Positions 1-7,143 of a DNA stretch of 21,766 nt are shown here, one piece after another (the first letter of the stretch is position 1; each line of letters starts with the position of its first letter). Origin of the DNA: a virus; the IMG/VR virus record IMGVR_UViG_3300017963_000805, positions 1 to 21,766 of that record, one strand, 5' to 3'. The notes under the pieces were generated by a model. The model made no database searches. It worked only from the letters and a program-made list of their open reading frames with translations, and had not been told where the DNA came from. The translations under genes and the position numbers were made by a program.

Positions 1-156
1 AGGGGCCGCCTCTTGGGCCGACCGCATCACGAGCAGAGTGGCGCGCCCCATGGCGTCATAGAAATGGCGACCAAACAGATTTTTGGCAGCCTCCGCCATG
101 CGGGCTTGCTTCTCGCGAAGCTGTTGCATCTCGACGTTGATGTCTAGATCGCTCAT
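1..156 (-). CDS. Partial HK97 gp10-like neck/tail-completion protein, N-terminus only
   Basis: The first 52 codons of a minus-strand gene run off the left window edge. The ATG overlaps the stop of the connector gene by 4 bases (ATGA), so the two are probably translationally coupled. The visible protein starts MSDLDINVEMQQLREKQ, is predicted helical, and continues with a YDAMGRATLLVMRSAQEAAP-type stretch. This resembles the N-terminus of gp10-like proteins, whose early helix usually ends at an 'APVDTG' site; only the 'AP' is visible before the edge. The position directly after a gp6-like connector is the usual place for this family. The assignment rests on context plus a short N-terminal resemblance. 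Confidence 0.6.
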   Translation of the reverse strand, partial: MSDLDINVEMQQLREKQARMAEAAKNLFGRHFYDAMGRATLLVMRSAQEAAP

Positions 157-845
157 CGCAGCAACCATATCGGGCGCTTGAACCCCGAATCCTTCAGCAT
201 GCCCTCTACGTCCGGGTCGAGACGCATGGTATAGAGCATCTGGCCAAGCTCTCCGGAGGCCAAGGTATCGCTCATGCCACTTTGCAGCCGCTTATACCAC
301 CGCACCGCCACCATGACCGTGGCCAGCTTGATAGTGTCCGGTACCGTAGTGGCATATCCCCACTTGGCCGTTACCTGTACCGTCGGATAGCCCCGCTGGC
401 GATACTGCTCGGGGTCCGGCCTGAACCCACCCTTCCACGACCAACGTCCACTCAGGAAGGAAGAATAGTCACCGTCGGCGGCACATACGAGCAGCGTATA
501 AGGAGTGTTATTAAAGTCCGGGTCTTTGGGGTCGCCCCGCGCACTGATATAATCCGTGGAGTCCCAGCTTGTGTACGAACTGGCCGTGATAGAATCCTTG
601 ACAGCGACCGCACTTATCTCGGCACATTCGGGGATGCGTTGGACTGGGCTGCCGGACCCCACAAAGGTGCGGGCGCTAGCCGTAGAGTCAGCGACAAACA
701 TGCCCGACTCACGCCCACAGTACGTGTCTACTCGGGCGGCTGCTGCGTCAAGACAGAGGATCATAGAAAGCTCCTCTTCCTGAGTCCACTTGCTTTTTTC
801 CATCACCCGCAAAGCGTCATCGGGGTCAGCATAGTTGTTGGCCAT
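153..845 (-). CDS. Head-tail connector protein, gp6-like
   Basis: 230 residues. The start is fixed by ACGGAGGCACC just upstream of the ATG. The N-terminus (AARVDTYCGRES) and the C-terminal helices (IKLATVMVAVRWYKRLQSG), with a WGYA strand before them, match the general pattern of phage gp6-like/DnaT-type connectors: an early helix, a beta-rich middle, and a final helical 'P..ik.A.l..a..ly' region. Such proteins form the ring under the portal that seals the packaged head and receives the tail. Downstream it overlaps the gp10-like gene. Upstream it is separated from the glycan cluster by a 30-bp perfect palindrome. It is somewhat longer than typical members because of the beta-rich middle. Confidence 0.7.
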   Translation of the reverse strand: MANNYADPDDALRVMEKSKWTQEEELSMILCLDAAAARVDTYCGRESGMFVADSTASARTFVGSGSPVQRIPECAEISAVAVKDSITASSYTSWDSTDYISARGDPKDPDFNNTPYTLLVCAADGDYSSFLSGRWSWKGGFRPDPEQYRQRGYPTVQVTAKWGYATTVPDTIKLATVMVAVRWYKRLQSGMSDTLASGELGQMLYTMRLDPDVEGMLKDSGFKRPIWLLR

Positions 846-865
846 GGTGCCTCCGTAAAGCGCAA

Positions 866-895
866 CAGCGCACCCGAGGCGCCTCGGGTGCGCTG
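866..895 (-). terminator. 30-bp perfect palindrome between cargo cluster and connector gene
   Basis: The bases from CAGCGCACCCGAG to its exact complement form an uninterrupted 30-bp palindrome. It lies between the methyltransferase stop (936) and the connector ribosome binding site (about 850). No U-run follows on the minus strand (TTGCGCTTT), so it is not a classic intrinsic terminator. It could be an attenuator, an RNA-processing or stability element, or a protein-binding palindrome. A second small stem (GACGG/CCGTC, 902-916) lies just upstream in the same leader. Confidence 0.5.
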
Positions 896-924
896 CAAAT
901 GGACGGTCTGGCCGTCTACTCTAG

Positions 925-930
925 ATTATA
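925..930 (-). promoter_or_regulatory. Possible extended -10 promoter before the connector gene
   Basis: On the minus strand the sequence reads TGCTATAAT, a consensus -10 hexamer with the TGn extension. The position 17 bp upstream (948-953) reads TGGCGC, which is not a -35 box, so any promoter would depend on the extended -10. It would put the 30-bp palindrome in the 5' leader of the connector transcript and let connector genes be expressed apart from the cargo cluster. Confidence 0.35.
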
Positions 931-935
931 GCACG

Positions 936-1535
936 TTACGCGCTATCGCGCCAGCTCTCCCCCGGATAGCGCCGAATCCCGGCCATGCCTATTCCTGCGT
1001 CGTCAAGCAATACAAAATCGGGCGCCTCTCTCCCCAAGCTTTCTGCCATTCTATTGACGGCATCAAAGACTGGGGGACACGCCGCTGGCGAATAGTCGTG
1101 GAAGAGAATCGTGCCGTTGGGTAAAAGAGAATTAAACCAGACAAGATCACGCACAACCCGCTTGTGGTCCCCGTCCACAAACACCAGGTCTACCGCCCCG
1201 ACCTCGGCGGGGTCCACGTCCCAAGACGCCATGTGCCACACAGACACCCCTTTATGAGGGGCCAAGTAGAGAAGCGCCTCTTGATACTCATGCACAGACG
1301 GGTTGCATGTTACAATCCGCGCATCCGGGTTGGCCGTAGCCATAATGGCCGCCGAGCAGCCTACAAACGTTCCTATCTCAAAGATACTTTGCGCGTCCTT
1401 GGCGTGATAGCACAAGGCTAACCGTTGCCAAGGCAGCATTTGGCTCGGAATATGGCTCGTCAGGTCAAGCACCTCTGGTCCCTCGGGGCATAGATCGGCC
1501 AGATACTGAAACAGCTCTTCGGGAGTTTGGGTCAC
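936..1535 (-). CDS. Class I SAM-dependent methyltransferase (Methyltransf_24-like)
   Basis: 199 residues, GTG start overlapping the upstream stop (GTGA). The Rossmann motif I is clear (IFEIGTFVGCS, about 51-61), followed by an acidic/polar strand end (RIVTCNP) and motif IV-like VDLVFVDGDHKRVVRDL, then LLPNGTILFHDY. The DGDH...HD pattern is typical of the family that includes TylF/MycF-like sugar O-methyltransferases and cephalosporin hydroxylase-type proteins, where these acidic residues bind a metal. As the last gene of the sugar-transferase cluster, methylation of a glycan is the simplest guess, but the substrate cannot be read from the sequence. Family call is strong; substrate is inference. 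Confidence 0.8.
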   Translation of the reverse strand: MTQTPEELFQYLADLCPEGPEVLDLTSHIPSQMLPWQRLALCYHAKDAQSIFEIGTFVGCSAAIMATANPDARIVTCNPSVHEYQEALLYLAPHKGVSVWHMASWDVDPAEVGAVDLVFVDGDHKRVVRDLVWFNSLLPNGTILFHDYSPAACPPVFDAVNRMAESLGREAPDFVLLDDAGIGMAGIRRYPGESWRDSA

Positions 1536-2710
1536 TTTCGCACCGCCAATGCAACCAGAATAGAGTTGCCTGCCTTGTCAAGACGGGCCTCGTCCTTGAT
1601 GCGCCACTTGTAGGGGGTCAGGAAATCGTTTTCCCTGCCAAGTTTAGTGTCCGGGTCAAAGTTGTCGAACGTCCGCAAGTCCCAGCACCAGTAGTGTGTC
1701 GGGTCGCGGTGAGCAATTGGGCTGTCCCAGTAGGGCGCTCGAATGGCCACATGCCCACCGGGCGCTATGATGCGCCACAGCTCATTCATCGTGACCACAA
1801 GGTCTTGGGGGATGTGCTCTAGCACTGACCGAGCCGATACGAAATCGAAGGAGTTATCCTCCCACGGCCAAGGCATCTCTTTTAGGTCCCAGGCAATGTC
1901 AATAGCCGGGTGATGCTTGAAACGGTCGTGGTTGACAGCGCCCTCTATAATGCGATGCCCCGTCCCAAGGTTCAGCACGCGACGCCTTCTTACCGACATA
2001 GGGTTCTCCTCACGCAAATACTCGGCATAGGGCGAGTCAGCAAACGCTCGCCGCAACTCCTCCCAGTTAACAATCACTTGAGACAGAGGGGCCGGATTGA
2101 CTCTGCGCACCCGACAGGTCAGGGGGCGATAGGGCACATCCAAGAACCGGCAAAGCATACGCGCCGCACCCTCTTGAACGGCAGACACATCTTGCCCGCC
2201 CGTTATATCATCATAGGTCAGCTCAAAGGTGGGAAGGCCGTGTGGAGGCGCGAGTCTTGTGCGCTCCTCAAGAATGTTCGTAATAGCGAGGCGTACATCT
2301 GGTGGGTGCACCGTTATACGGGGTACATGGTCCGACCGCTCATACCTCTGTGTGGGATAGTCCGCTCCGGCGCTTTGGGCCTGCTTGCGCAACTGTATAC
2401 TCACTACCGTTTGGAGGGGATTCCGTGTCAGATGGATAATCCGCCCCCCCTTGAGCCCCAGATAGTGCCACATCTCGGGCGTCGCCTGGCTATAGGTCAC
2501 CTTGCATCCTGTCGCCACATAACCCGGCTGCTCCCAGTACAACCCCATGAGGTCGCCCTCTACCCGCCTCATGGTGTGCTCTTCTGCCCGGAAAGGCTCG
2601 TGCCGGGGCATAAAAATGTCCGGGTGAGAGTCTAGGCAGTGGGCCAAAAACGTCCCGCCCGTGCGGATGTACGAGTACAGGACAAAAGGCCTTGGGCTAC
2701 TGAGCACCAT
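1532..2710 (-). CDS. Sulfotransferase-methyltransferase fusion
   Basis: 392 residues. The N-terminal part (about 1-235) is a PAPS-dependent sulfotransferase: SYIRTGGTFLAHCLDSHP (13-30) is the 5'-phosphosulfate loop at the N-terminus, and RIIHLTRNPLQTVVSIQ (90-106) is the 3'-phosphate-binding region with R96. The C-terminal part (about 243-392) is a Methyltransf_11-type SAM methyltransferase: RVLNLGTG (244-251), DLKEMPWPWEDNSFDFV (275-291), LEHIP and LWRIIAPGG. ATG follows GGGGGTAC and overlaps the upstream small membrane gene by 14 bases. An internal ATG at 1999 with its own GAGGAG site could yield the methyltransferase alone. Each domain is confident; joint action on one glycan is inference. 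Confidence 0.82.
   Translation of the reverse strand: MVLSSPRPFVLYSYIRTGGTFLAHCLDSHPDIFMPRHEPFRAEEHTMRRVEGDLMGLYWEQPGYVATGCKVTYSQATPEMWHYLGLKGGRIIHLTRNPLQTVVSIQLRKQAQSAGADYPTQRYERSDHVPRITVHPPDVRLAITNILEERTRLAPPHGLPTFELTYDDITGGQDVSAVQEGAARMLCRFLDVPYRPLTCRVRRVNPAPLSQVIVNWEELRRAFADSPYAEYLREENPMSVRRRRVLNLGTGHRIIEGAVNHDRFKHHPAIDIAWDLKEMPWPWEDNSFDFVSARSVLEHIPQDLVVTMNELWRIIAPGGHVAIRAPYWDSPIAHRDPTHYWCWDLRTFDNFDPDTKLGRENDFLTPYKWRIKDEARLDKAGNSILVALAVRK
1999..2011 (-). promoter_or_regulatory. Internal ribosome binding site at the methyltransferase domain
   Basis: The minus strand reads GAGGAG, six bases (AACCCT), then an in-frame ATG at residue 238 of the fusion, just before the methyltransferase domain (MSVRRRRVLNLGTG). 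The spacing is as good as at genuine starts in this window, so a separate methyltransferase of about 155 residues may be made from the same gene. Confidence 0.5.
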
Positions 2711-2843
2711 GTACCCCCATAGCTATCACGTTCAGCACCGCCAGAAGAACAAGCAAAGAGACGCCCAACCAGGGAGGGACCACGCCAAAAAGCATTATGG
2801 CTAGCACACCCCAGAATAATATGGCCACTACCTTGCCTAGCAT
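2697..2843 (-). CDS. Small hydrophobic membrane protein, 48 residues
   Basis: An uninterrupted 48-codon gene between the zinc-ribbon protein and the sulfotransferase. Its ATG overlaps the upstream TAA (TAATG) and its 3' end overlaps the next start by 14 bases, so it is fully integrated in the operon. The protein starts MLGKVVAILFWGVLAIM and is almost entirely apolar. A PPW near residues 23-25 likely breaks it into two short membrane helices (about 5-22 and 26-43). It has few charges and a short GVHGAQ tail. I do not recognise a family. A membrane anchor or partner for the neighbouring sugar-transfer enzymes is possible, and a holin-like role cannot be excluded. Confidence 0.6.
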   Translation of the reverse strand: MLGKVVAILFWGVLAIMLFGVVPPWLGVSLLVLLAVLNVIAMGVHGAQ

Positions 2844-3145
2844 TACTTGGTCTCTAGCTCTTTCCCGACAGCATTGGATATAGAGCGCGACAAATCATCC
2901 AAGGTACAGGAAATCTCACTGGCAATCTCCGCCGCATTTGTGACGGTTATGTTTACACCGCCCTCTTCATACGGCCTGAAACAGGCCGCACACACACTCA
3001 AGCCCGGAGCCACCGAATTGCCACATCTCGGACACAGCCACCCCCACGGTTCCTTGTTCCGTGGGTGCCTGATGCACGTCTCTTTGTGGTAATACGTCCC
3101 GCTTGTGTCAGGCACAACCCCACAAAACTTACACGGCATATCCAC
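2843..3145 (-). CDS. Double zinc-ribbon protein, unknown role
   Basis: About 100 residues, with two Cys-rich units. The first is CKFCG...H.ETC..H, a C2-H-C-H pattern. The second is CPRCGNSVAPGLSVCAAC, a CxxC-10-CxxC zinc ribbon. The C-terminal third (NAAEIASEISCTLDDLSRSISNAVG) is predicted to be an amphipathic helix. The start is uncertain: GTG at 3145 is six bases after GGAGG, and ATG at 3139 is a possible alternative; either overlaps the upstream glycosyltransferase stop. No enzymatic motif is visible. It is co-transcribed with glycan genes, so a binding or assembly role is possible, but function is unknown. Confidence 0.65.
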   Translation of the reverse strand: MDMPCKFCGVVPDTSGTYYHKETCIRHPRNKEPWGWLCPRCGNSVAPGLSVCAACFRPYEEGGVNITVTNAAEIASEISCTLDDLSRSISNAVGKELETK

Positions 3146-3992
3146 CAAAGACCTCCTCAAACAGACCCCCTATACGTCTGCACCACTTGGGCACATCCAT
3201 GCTCGACACTGTATCACGCAACACCGCAGGGTCATAACGGTCGTCCAGCACACGCATAAGCGCCCGCGTCATATCGTCCACATCGCCCTTGCGATAGTGC
3301 CGAACCCCCGCCGTCTCGGGCAGCTCGTCCATCATACCCACGCCCCATGGAATAACCACAGGCACCCCACAAGCAAGGGCTTCCAGGGGGCCAAGAGGCC
3401 CGCCCTCCACAAGGGAGGGACATACATAGGCCGACAGGCGATGGTAGAATGAGGGCATTTCCGCCCACGAACACGGCGTCATTGTCACTGGCCAGCCACG
3501 CCCAGAGGCTACAAAGTTGAGCCCCTTGACCTCCGGGCGCTTGACCAGCTCCCCTATAAGGGCCTCCCCCTTGCGACCGTCCGGCACTACGTACCCGCCC
3601 ATGCCGATGATGCCGTATATGGGCAGCCTTTTTCGGAGGGAGAAACGGCGTAGCTCTACGGGTGACCCAACAGCGGCGCTTCTGCCGAGGGGAGTTAGCA
3701 GTTGCTCGTATAACCGACATTGGGTCACCCGTAGAGCCACGCCGTGGGCCGCCCTGTCCCACAGCGTGGCTTTAGGGGGGGAAGGATCATAGTGCGTGAA
3801 CCACGCAGCCGTGTTGCCAGAAATGTTGGCATATCGGCTCCATCCGTCTGCATAGTTCACCAGAAAGTTGACGTCGGCCTCAAGGTTGGGGTGGTCGTCA
3901 TAAGTCCAGCCCAAATGCTTGTTCATGTACCGTGCCCAGCGCGGCAACACTCGGTCTGCGTGGGGACGCATAACCACTACATGAACCCTCAC
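3129..3992 (-). CDS. GT4-like glycosyltransferase
   Basis: 287 residues. GTG start overlaps the previous stop (GTGA) and has GGAGGCGAAT before it. It is a GT-B fold retaining glycosyltransferase: an N-terminal Rossmann half (MRVHVVVM...), a nucleotide-sugar half with SGRGWPV, and the EX7E motif in SLVEGGPLGPLEALACGVPVV, where the two glutamates are the usual donor-site residues. It is clearly related to the N-terminal half of the next gene upstream (shared MRVHVV start, AWFTH/TWFTH, GRKGEAL, EGGP...EALA.GVPVV), so the two arose by tandem duplication. A 26-bp inverted repeat lies within it at 3645-3745. Donor and acceptor are unknown. Confidence 0.85.
   Translation of the reverse strand: MRVHVVVMRPHADRVLPRWARYMNKHLGWTYDDHPNLEADVNFLVNYADGWSRYANISGNTAAWFTHYDPSPPKATLWDRAAHGVALRVTQCRLYEQLLTPLGRSAAVGSPVELRRFSLRKRLPIYGIIGMGGYVVPDGRKGEALIGELVKRPEVKGLNFVASGRGWPVTMTPCSWAEMPSFYHRLSAYVCPSLVEGGPLGPLEALACGVPVVIPWGVGMMDELPETAGVRHYRKGDVDDMTRALMRVLDDRYDPAVLRDTVSSMDVPKWCRRIGGLFEEVFGGYAV
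3645..3745. repeat. 26-bp inverted repeat inside a glycosyltransferase gene
   Basis: Arms at 3645-3670 and 3720-3745 are complementary at 25 of 26 positions, with a 49-base loop. Both arms are coding: on the minus strand one specifies GVALRVTQ and the other VGSPVELRR. The paralogue has GVSMRLSQ and VPAPVDLEH at the same places but I saw no comparable complementarity in its DNA, so the repeat is specific to this gene copy. Confidence 0.85.
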
Positions 3993-5620
3993 ATTCGCCT
4001 CCGCTTCTCCCAGCGTGACACGGCACGCCAAGCCGTAACCTCATCCAGGCGCCCATCTACCACCCCCTCCCACCGACGCGCTTGGGTTTGGTGGTGTAGT
4101 ATTCCCGCCGAACGCTGAGCCGGAAGGTACCGTGTAGATAGATTCCACTCGTTACCTAGCAGCAACATACGAACGGGGTTTGCGTACATCGCCCGAAGCA
4201 GTGCTCCTTGATCTCGCTTGCCCCACCGTTGCCACTCTCTGTGCCATGCCTCGAAAAATCGCTTGGTGCGCTCGTTGCGCCGGAAGGCAATCACCCCGCC
4301 CTGTAGTTGCACCACCTCCGGCGTCCCTATCTCCGACCATGTGACCCTGCACTCGTCTAGGTTGTCAGGGCGCTTCATCTCCCGTGCAACATGATACTTG
4401 CCGGGATTGACACAAATGAGTAGGTCCCAGCCGTCTTGAAGGGCGTCAAAAAAGAAGGGAATAGGAGCGATGGTCTCCGTGTCGGCGTCAAGGTAAAGGA
4501 TATACTCCCACTCCGCAGGAGCAAGGTCGTATATCCGCGTCTTGGCCGACCGACCGCCTATGTCGTTCTTGCCAGGCCCATCCTCGTGCTCAATAAAAAT
4601 GTCCTCCGCACCAACCGGGTGGTCAGACACCACAGCAACCGGGACGTCGGGCATGTGCTCCTTGAAGGATTGCACAGCCTTGACGGCACATCGGCGCGAC
4701 GGTGCCCCAAAGGCCACGATATAGCATCCTGCCCGCTCCCGCCAGTCGGAAGGAGTGGGCTCAACCTCAGCCTTGGGCGCATCGAGCACCTCGGCTATAG
4801 CCTCGCTCCACTCTCTACGCCAGCGGTCCGGAGAATACTCCTCAGCCACCTCGCGCAGCGCGCGCCGGTTGACCCGTGTGTCTAGAGCCTCTGCGATTGC
4901 TCGCTCCATCCCAAGAATGTCTCCGGCGGGATAGCGGTAGATGCCCGCCATCTCGGGCAGGGCGTCTATCATGCCAACATGCCGAGGCACGACAACCGGC
5001 ACCCCCGTCGCGAGCGCCTCAAGCACGGTAACTGGTCCGCCCTCTATGCTCGATGTGCACAAAAACACATCCAGAAGGCGGTAAAAGTCGGGCATGGTCG
5101 CCCACGTGTGCCTCTCCATGGGGATGGGCCAGCCGCGCCCGGTCGCCTTGACCGTCCACTCAGGCCGTCTCTGGGCAAGCTCCGCCGCGAGGGCCTCTCC
5201 CTTGCGACCAGACTCATAAACAAAGCCAGCAACACCAATGACGGGTGTTTTGTGCCTCGGGGCGCGGGCAAGAGCAAAATGCTCCAGGTCGACGGGCGCG
5301 GGCACCCACTTGTTTGGGCGGGGCAGAGAATCAAGGTACATCGGCGACTGAGAAAGCCGCATCGACACCCCCTTGGCCGCCTCATCCCACATCTTCACCT
5401 TGCCAGCCGTCATGTCTTCGCGGTGGGTAAACCAGGTAACGGTTGGCGTGTCCTTAAAGCTTGTGCGGCACCACAACAAATATAGCGCAAAGAGGTTTAC
5501 GTCAGCGCTTGCGTCCGGCCCCTCGCCCGACGTCCAACCTGTCCCATCAACCAGCTCTCGGGCGAGTCGCGCAATCACCCAATCCGATGACCAGTCATTC
5601 GACACAACATGAACTCTCAC
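3989..5620 (-). CDS. Bifunctional glycosyltransferase: GT4 domain plus GT-A (GT8-like) domain
   Basis: 543 residues, GTG start six bases after GAGGAG. Residues 1 to about 280 are a GT-B/GT4 enzyme (TWFTH 62-66, SGRKGEAL 137-144, ATGRGWP 159-165, SSIEGGPVTVLEALATG 190-206 with E193 and E201 as the EX7E pair). Residues about 295-540 are a GT-A enzyme with a DXD metal site in YILYLDADTET (373-383), a GGVIAFRRN stretch and a late WN.....P region, as in GT8-like and nucleotide-diphospho-sugar transferases. The C-terminal half resembles the free-standing GT at 6538-7143 (LYLDADT, QGG.M.FR, FEAW..EW, DQGA..RA). The fusion suggests two successive sugar additions on one acceptor (inference). Confidence 0.85.
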   Translation of the reverse strand: MRVHVVSNDWSSDWVIARLARELVDGTGWTSGEGPDASADVNLFALYLLWCRTSFKDTPTVTWFTHREDMTAGKVKMWDEAAKGVSMRLSQSPMYLDSLPRPNKWVPAPVDLEHFALARAPRHKTPVIGVAGFVYESGRKGEALAAELAQRRPEWTVKATGRGWPIPMERHTWATMPDFYRLLDVFLCTSSIEGGPVTVLEALATGVPVVVPRHVGMIDALPEMAGIYRYPAGDILGMERAIAEALDTRVNRRALREVAEEYSPDRWRREWSEAIAEVLDAPKAEVEPTPSDWRERAGCYIVAFGAPSRRCAVKAVQSFKEHMPDVPVAVVSDHPVGAEDIFIEHEDGPGKNDIGGRSAKTRIYDLAPAEWEYILYLDADTETIAPIPFFFDALQDGWDLLICVNPGKYHVAREMKRPDNLDECRVTWSEIGTPEVVQLQGGVIAFRRNERTKRFFEAWHREWQRWGKRDQGALLRAMYANPVRMLLLGNEWNLSTRYLPAQRSAGILHHQTQARRWEGVVDGRLDEVTAWRAVSRWEKRRRM

Positions 5621-5623
5621 CCG

Positions 5624-6541
5624 TCACTCCTCAAAATATGACCTGAATCGTGCCAGCCATGCCTCGGGGCTGATATGCGCCTTGGCCCACCTGTACCCCA
5701 CCCAACCCATCGCCACAAGCGCCCCCGCACCCATCGACCGAAGGTCGCACAGGGTGGCACGGAGTTTTTCTGCATTGTGCACGCTTATAACAGGAGGATA
5801 GTCCCATGGGGTAGTTTCCGTAACCTCTTTGTCATACATGTGTGACAGAACCACCGCGCCTCGGGCGAGCCCCTCCTCACCGTTCATGCCGAGCCCGTGC
5901 GTCCATCCCTTGGCCGGTATCTGATCTATCACGATATGTGCCGAGTCCTTAAAGGCCAGCGACTGCGCATGGGACAGGCCCACAATCTCACGATACAGCA
6001 CTCCCGGCACGTCCTTTATGACGTGCCGAATCATCGCCGAGCCCTTCTGCACCCTCTTTTTTTCTGTGCCGGGCGCGTGGACGACAGTAATTACGTCGGT
6101 GCTCTTGCGGGGCGGGACGTCGGGGACCACAACCGGCTGAAGAATGGGAATTGCCCCCGCTGGAGCCTTGGGGGCTAGATTGGGCAGCACAAAAACCCGC
6201 CCTATTCCCATATCCTCCATCAGCTCGTTGGTCTGACGAGAATAGCGCCAGTACGCCTGGTCCATCAGGAACGCGGAAGCACCTCGCCACGCCCGCAGAT
6301 CGCTCTCCAACTTGGCCAAGAGGTGAAGGCCCGAAACACCTATCGCAATAACCTCATCTGCGCATGCGACGAGCTCGCGCGCGCGAGCCATATTCTCAGG
6401 GGTGAGCACGAGACCGGGGTCCCATTCGCGCCACCCATCCGGTTGGGCACAGAGAAGATGCGTCTCGTCCCACTCTTGCATAACAGGCACCATGTTATAG
6501 GCGGCACCCATGGAGGGGTTATCTGCAACGAGCACAATCAT
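5624..6541 (-). CDS. GT-B type glycosyltransferase
   Basis: 305 residues. The ATG overlaps the previous stop (ATGA) and is preceded by GGGAGGGCGCGACA; longer upstream reading has no ribosome binding site. The N-terminal half begins MIVLVADNP and contains ADEVIAIG. The C-terminal half carries the pattern seen in polysaccharide glycosyltransferases: VVHAPGTEKKRVQKGS (153-168), IVGLSHAQSL, AHIVIDQIPAKGWTHGLGMNGEEGLARGAVV (201-231). In this motif the D206-Q207 and the GLGMNGEEGLA segment line the donor site. The family call is good; sugar donor and acceptor cannot be told. It belongs to the same translationally coupled run as its neighbours. Confidence 0.75.
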   Translation of the reverse strand: MIVLVADNPSMGAAYNMVPVMQEWDETHLLCAQPDGWREWDPGLVLTPENMARARELVACADEVIAIGVSGLHLLAKLESDLRAWRGASAFLMDQAYWRYSRQTNELMEDMGIGRVFVLPNLAPKAPAGAIPILQPVVVPDVPPRKSTDVITVVHAPGTEKKRVQKGSAMIRHVIKDVPGVLYREIVGLSHAQSLAFKDSAHIVIDQIPAKGWTHGLGMNGEEGLARGAVVLSHMYDKEVTETTPWDYPPVISVHNAEKLRATLCDLRSMGAGALVAMGWVGYRWAKAHISPEAWLARFRSYFEE

Positions 6542-7143
6542 TGTCGCGCCCTCCCAAAGAGATGGGCGATAGCAGTCCCACCATTCCAGGGCGACCCCAC
6601 GGCCCACATTTTTACAGGACAGAACATAAGCGCTCGCATAAACGCGCCTTGATCTTGGTCCTCAAACTGCGCCCACTCACCCCGCCACGCCTCAAACAAC
6701 CGATGCACAGCCTCCGTCTTGCGGAAGCACATCATCCCCCCTTGATACTGCGGAATACATGGCCCCACCACCCTCGCGGTTATTTGGCGCTCTGCATCCG
6801 ATACGTGCCACAGCCAATCCTTGCCATGCTGGTTGCTTGATAGAGCCATAGCCATATCCCATCCCGCCTCGACCCACTCAAAAAGAGGCGCCACACTCTC
6901 ACGCACTCGCGTGTCTGCGTCTAGGTAGAGTGTAGGGTCAAACGGAGATAGCTTGTCCAGCGAAATCTTCGTCCATCGCCCGCCCTTGTCGTGCTGGGGC
7001 ACCCGTTTGCTCCGAACGTCCGCCATGGGTTCGCCTATCACGCAGACTTGTAGGTCAGGGTTATTATGGCGCAGACCCTCGATTGAGTACCGCGCCTGTT
7101 GATAGGCGTTTCGCCCATACACGACATAGCATACCCCCCTCAC
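6538..7143 (-). CDS. GT-A glycosyltransferase (GT8-like)
   Basis: 201 residues. I chose the GTG at 7143, which overlaps the upstream stop as GTGA. Upstream ATG codons (7167, 7188) have no ribosome binding site, and the first beta strand (GVCYVVYGRNAYQQARYSI) begins just after the GTG. The DXD metal and nucleotide-sugar site is in PTLYLDADTRV (70-80), followed by GWDMAMAL, a QYQGGMMCFRK segment and LFEAWRGEW. These match the C-terminal half of the 543-residue fusion at 3989-5620 and show duplication in the cluster. Role: addition of a sugar to an unknown acceptor. Confidence 0.75.
   Translation of the reverse strand: MRGVCYVVYGRNAYQQARYSIEGLRHNNPDLQVCVIGEPMADVRSKRVPQHDKGGRWTKISLDKLSPFDPTLYLDADTRVRESVAPLFEWVEAGWDMAMALSSNQHGKDWLWHVSDAERQITARVVGPCIPQYQGGMMCFRKTEAVHRLFEAWRGEWAQFEDQDQGAFMRALMFCPVKMWAVGSPWNGGTAIAHLFGRARQ

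Noticed and set aside
282-1124. Long plus-strand reading frame opposite the connector and methyltransferase genes
   Set aside because: It crosses two genuine minus-strand genes and the gap between them, lacks a ribosome binding site, and its product is low-complexity basic sequence typical of an antisense shadow.
1572-1577. TTGACA on the minus strand within the methyltransferase domain
   Set aside because: No acceptable -10 at 16-18 bases. The bases are explained by conserved coding sequence.
6005-6028. 9-bp perfect hairpin CGGCACGTC/GACGTGCCG
   Set aside because: Lies in the middle of a glycosyltransferase coding region with no link to a boundary. In GC-rich DNA such stems are expected occasionally.
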